Part shown: piece by piece, positions 48,201 to 51,338 of the stretch
Numbering within the stretch: the first letter of the stretch is position 1
Layout of the letters: each line of letters starts with the position of its first letter
Source: Protostelium mycophagum
Taxonomy: Eukaryota; Evosea; Variosea; Protosteliida; Protosteliaceae
Length of the DNA stretch: 51,338 bases
Reading direction: 5' to 3'
Assembly: GCA_002081555.1 (NCBI GenBank)
Contig: MZNV01001253.1
Span: forward strand, 1-51,338
The notes under the pieces: model-generated
Told to the model about the DNA's origin: nothing
Databases searched by the model: none
The model's input: the letters and a program-made list of their open reading frames with translations, nothing else
Position numbers and translations under genes: made by a program

Positions 48201-49826
48201 AAAAAGGCGGATATAGACTTGGTAAAACAGTTCCACAGAGTGATCAACTTTGTGAAGGAAGGGCAGAGGACTGATGGTGACGTCATCGCGAGTTACAACG
48301 ACAAGAGGAGTAAGTGACATTTTGACTTTTGACATTTGACGTTTGACATTTTTCAGACATGATGTCAGTGCTCAAACAGATGGTGAAGTATTCAGAAGCC
48401 TTTGACATAATCAAGAAGGACGGCTCCGACCTCATCCTCAAGTAATTTCCCGCCATTTCTCAATTTCAAAATTCAAACCCGCAGGCTGATCGCCTTCTGC
48501 CGCGATGACAAAGATGCGGTGTTCAACCGCAAAGCTTGGGGCACCATCTACAATCTGATTCATCATCATCAAGGTTTCGTCTCATACTTGAAGAAATGCA
48601 ATCCGCAATCACCTCCATTGGCCATCTTGTTAGAACTCATCGCGCCCAACAACAGCGGTCCCATCGTCATCAACGGACTACACTGCCTCACAAAGGTGAT
48701 GTCTCCTTGAAATTTCCTTCCAGATTTTCGATAAAAAAACGAAACGAAATCTCGCGGAGATTTCGCGGATGAATTTTCTGAGAAAATTCCAGATCTTCTG
48801 CATGATCGACATCGACATGAGGAGATTAGCATCAGGTAAAGCGCCTCGCAGAGGCATCAAAGAGGCCGATAGAAAAGGGATGGAAAGAGACTTGAAATAT
48901 CTCAACGAATTCTACAGGTAATTTCCTCGAATTTTCTCAGACTTTTCCAGAAAATTTCTTCTGAAATTTCTCGGACATTCCTCTGAATTCTCTCTGAAAA
49001 AGATGGATGTGATGACTCATCTACAATAGCGAGAGAGACGCGGCAAATTTCCAGCGGCAGCACATGATCTTTAAGAGGGTCACGTCTTCGTCACACGTGT
49101 CGCAGATGCAGTTCATCGTGAGTCTACAACGCTGTTTTCCGTGCCATCTCTTCTATTTATTTTATTATTATTATTTGGCTCTGCTGCAATGTTTTTGCTG
49201 CGGCAAAGCCGCAGGATTTCAATTCCTGAACTACTAAATATATGTTTATTATTTTCGGGTACAATATAGATATTTAATATAAACACGCACAAAAACACTT
49301 CAGAATGTCTTTACGACCCACAATCGCACTTTGCGACAATTACATTCCGATCATCACAATGCAGATGCGACGATCCCATTCCTCCATAAGAAACTTGTCT
49401 TCAGGATATTCAATCTGATATGCCGCAGGAACTCGTCAATTTTTATCAGGTGGTGAGTCACTCGACGTACAGTTCTAAAATTAGAAAAGCCGTCGACCAG
49501 AACCGCGACTATAAGGTGATCTCAACATATCTGAAAAATGCGAAAACGAAGACGGTCCATTTTGCCATAACACGCACAAAATGCTTCTAAAAATAGAAGC
49601 ACACTCGGACTACAACTCCAATATATCTGCTCGAAGAAAATACTTTGAGAAGATTTTCTGCACTTTAGAGGGTATTTTGTCAAGAGTTTCTGAACATGAT
49701 CAGGCTGGGCTCATCTATGTACAGAGTAAAATTGCAGGAGACCCGTCTATCTACGCAGGTATCGATGTGAGTACACATCTGATCCGAATCCACTCTGACC
49801 TCTTCAGATACATCAACAGAATGTAA
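45286..49826 (+). CDS. Large alpha-helical (armadillo-like) protein, unknown
   Basis: At least 20 short exons. Blocks in order: RATAIANRQLLVGSSVSARN, VHGVFKRQAEKKDVPMMARY, LNGRALMSCMDSPPELYGKI with VEAYLPAFDIDKTNVLRELA, LDQFEDAMANGIVPHIGVTT with FTAQKFVEFLALYNDH, SYYYLKNVLNVVSKKPYVYG, TLIARLREHPEFIKTQIWQA with FALFIFSQLLVNESALQ, LKADIFGLYNGLRCLFCRKC, VPSLLSELTLNLCKDVIKK, AWGTIYNLIHHHQGFVSYLK, NNSGPIVINGLHCLTK-IFCM, RDAANFQRQHMIFKRV, HNRTLRQLHSDHHNADATIP, and a C-terminus FRYINRM at 49826. The pattern of paired amphipathic helices fits an armadillo/HEAT-like scaffold. I could not name a family; cullin, formin and importin signatures are absent. The start is undefined: no convincing ATG follows 45174, so it may be the 3' part of the preceding gene. 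Confidence 0.5.
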
Positions 49827-50055
49827 TTGGACATATAACAGTTAGTTCGCCTCATGCTTCAAGTTCGAGGAAGAGTAACATCTCTTCTGGAATTAGGCTT
49901 TTTTGATCAGTGAATAAAAGGGGTTGCTTTTCAAAATTGTGATGATATCAAATTGATTGGTGGAAATTCATTTAAAGATCACATCGACATTCGTATCGCC
50001 CTATAAATGTATTGATTATCTCCTCATCTCTTTCTCCTACTAATTTTCTCTTCCT

Positions 50056-50247
50056 TTAAGACTCAGATAATGTTCTTGATACAAGGTCATTTACCTTGAA
50101 TAAGACGTGTGTGTTGACCACCGGATCGTGTTTCATACACATCAACTTGAGTTGATTTTTTGGGTTCTTCCTTGTGACATAGAAGAATCCAGTGCCGGCC
50201 ATGCTCACTAATTTAACCACAATAGCCCCCTTTCCTTTTGGTGCCAT
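50056..50247 (-). CDS. Mitochondrial ribosomal protein bL33
   Basis: Minus-strand start MAPKGKGAIVVKLVSMAGTG at 50247, then FFYVTRKNPKN, LKLMCMKHDPVVNTHVLFK. This is the bacterial-type L33 pattern (K-x-x-x-x-LVS-x-AGTGF-Y-T-x-KN, KYDP-VV-x-x-HV-LF) of the large mitoribosomal subunit. An upstream in-frame ATG at 50289 adds 14 residues, but the shorter form matches bacterial L33. Two C-termini are possible: direct read-through ending LVSRTLSES at 50056, or splicing after LFK (GTAAAT donor, TTTATAG acceptor) to GDTNVDVIFK ending at 49968. Length of about 60 residues is normal. No zinc-ribbon cysteines are seen. Confidence 0.85.
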   Translation of the reverse strand: MAPKGKGAIVVKLVSMAGTGFFYVTRKNPKNQLKLMCMKHDPVVNTHVLFKVNDLVSRTLSES

Positions 50248-50319
50248 GTCTTCTGATGTGATCTGATATCTGAGAACCTTTGTCGGCATGTAGATGATCA
50301 GATTTTTAGATCATATTTT

Positions 50320-50802
50320 TTAAATCCTCAACATGAGGGAAGAGAACTCAAAACACTCAAAATTCAGGTAAAACCACACAGGAAAGAAGAGAACTAAAAC
50401 AGCGCCGCACGCACGATATTTCAAAGATTCTACCACCAGATGATATCTAGAGTGAGGGCCTTTTTGGCCAAGATCGCAATTGGATCCGACATTGCTCCAA
50501 TTACTTGCTTTATTTCGCTTTTCCTGATTGCTGCGACTGGACCCTGTCATTGGTATCTGTGTCTTCTGGGGTTGAGATTGTTTGATTGTGAAATTTATCA
50601 ATTCCAGACTATATGAGGATAAAGACAGAGAAGAGGTCTGGTGGAGCGCGGTGACAAAAGGTGGTTGAGATCTCACCCAGATTACGTCAGTTTCAGAGCT
50701 CTGAGCATATAAATTAAAAATTTTGAAGAACCCAATCGCGATTTTTCGTGCTGCTGGTGGATGACATCTCCTTTTTGATTTGCTGCGCAGTCTCACGGAC
50801 AA
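50320..50802 (-). CDS. Uncertain open frame, possible gene
   Basis: A 160-codon minus-strand frame, Ser/Asn/Gln-rich, with a hydrophobic C-terminal stretch (ACGAVLVLFFPVWFYL). A second frame in the same region reads RKSEIKQVIGAMSDPIAILA and could equally be an exon, and a third reads EVKFVRETAQQIKKEMSSTS. These competing frames suggest a small spliced gene upstream of bL33 whose structure I cannot settle. No family was recognised. Confidence 0.25.
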   Translation of the reverse strand: MSVRLRSKSKRRCHPPAARKIAIGFFKIFNLYAQSSETDVIWVRSQPPFVTALHQTSSLSLSSYSLELINFTIKQSQPQKTQIPMTGSSRSNQEKRNKASNWSNVGSNCDLGQKGPHSRYHLVVESLKYRACGAVLVLFFPVWFYLNFECFEFSSLMLRI

Positions 50803-51338
50803 ATTTTACTTCTTCTTCAGGAGAAGTAATACTCAGATATATACTCTATAGTACAATGATGCAAACAGTTGATGACTTGTCATTCTGCAGTGTCTTGTAA
50901 TATATGAATCTATTTAATAAGTTAATCATTCTTGTTGTACAATAATTTCCAGAAATAATTTTATATGTCCTGCTGCAGACTGTTTGTGTTCATTGGCATT
51001 CCATGTTATCTTCTTGTGGTTTCTATATTATTTCAATTACTACAAATTAATAAGTCTATTTGTTTACATCTGTAATCCTTCTGCATTATAATTCTGCCTC
51101 TAGACTTAGTGGATATACTAATAAAAAAGGAAAATTTGAATAGAGATGGCAGTTGTAGAATGACATTTTGACAACAGATAGGTTCAAATCTGATGTATTA
51201 TAGTTTGACAATTTAACAGATAATCATTCATAAATAGAAGACCACAAATCAATTTTTATATAGTGTTGTTAGTGTAAGAGCAGAAGAAGAGAGAGAAGGG
51301 GAAAGAGGGAGATGATAAACTGTTTCATCTAAAAAGCA
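50803..51338. other. AT-rich right edge, no gene recognised
   Basis: Strongly AT-rich, no long frame on either strand. One GTTGTAGA octamer lies near 51152. A purine-rich tract (GAAGAAGAGAGAGAAGGGG) is at about 51283-51305. It could be intergenic or promoter sequence of a gene beyond the window. Confidence 0.5.

Overview
The window is eukaryotic nuclear DNA from a very compact, intron-rich genome. About 24 protein genes lie on both strands in 51 kb. Most are cut by GT-AG introns of roughly 35 to 150 nt, and intergenic gaps are often under 100 bp. No rRNA, tRNA, CRISPR array or intact mobile element was recognised. The gene set is that of a free-living protist, most likely an amoebozoan (protosteloid or dictyostelid-like): a topoisomerase II with a mitochondrial-type leader, an MLO-family membrane protein, a CLU-domain protein, PHO80-type cyclin, CaMK and NEK-like kinases, and a fungal-type DUF7704 protein. 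This assignment is inference from gene content, not from a marker gene.

Layout. 0.6-5 kb: SPX-EXS phosphate exporter and a small four-helix membrane protein. 5-9 kb: EEF2KMT/FAM86-type methyltransferase (-), an unrecognised membrane protein (+) and a 94-residue two-intron gene (-). 9-11.4 kb: a Kelch propeller joined in frame to a NEK-like kinase. 11.5-15.6 kb: CLU-domain protein (-). 15.9-18.3 kb: polytopic protein (+) and 5-formyltetrahydrofolate cyclo-ligase (-). 18.6-23.4 kb, all +: helicase-associated-domain protein, enolase-phosphatase E1, and a DMT/EamA transporter with a perfect 195-bp tandem duplication. 23.5-25.9 kb: cyclin and an unknown protein (-). 25.9-32.1 kb: topoisomerase II. 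32.2-35.8 kb: MLO-like protein and an unknown basic protein (-). 36.2-43.4 kb, +: P5C dehydrogenase, SLC25A44-like mitochondrial carrier, CaMK. 43.5-49.8 kb, +: two unknown proteins, possibly one gene. 50 kb: mitochondrial ribosomal protein bL33 (-).

Several products are mitochondrial or metabolic: P5C dehydrogenase and a possible branched-chain amino acid carrier side by side, topoisomerase II, bL33m, and the methionine-salvage and folate enzymes. No operon-like pathway cluster is evident.

The most unusual signal is not a gene. Introns, and some exons, appear to be written in a small lexicon of recurring, mostly palindromic words: GTTGTAGA/TCTACAAC, GAAATTTC, TGTCA/TGACA with TGACGTCA, and smaller CCGT and GC-hairpin families. 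By eye each of the first two occurs dozens of times where about two are expected, and GTTGTAG|AT often forms the 3' splice site itself. Exon boundaries given below were derived by hand from reading frame and homology. Where I could not close a frame I say so.
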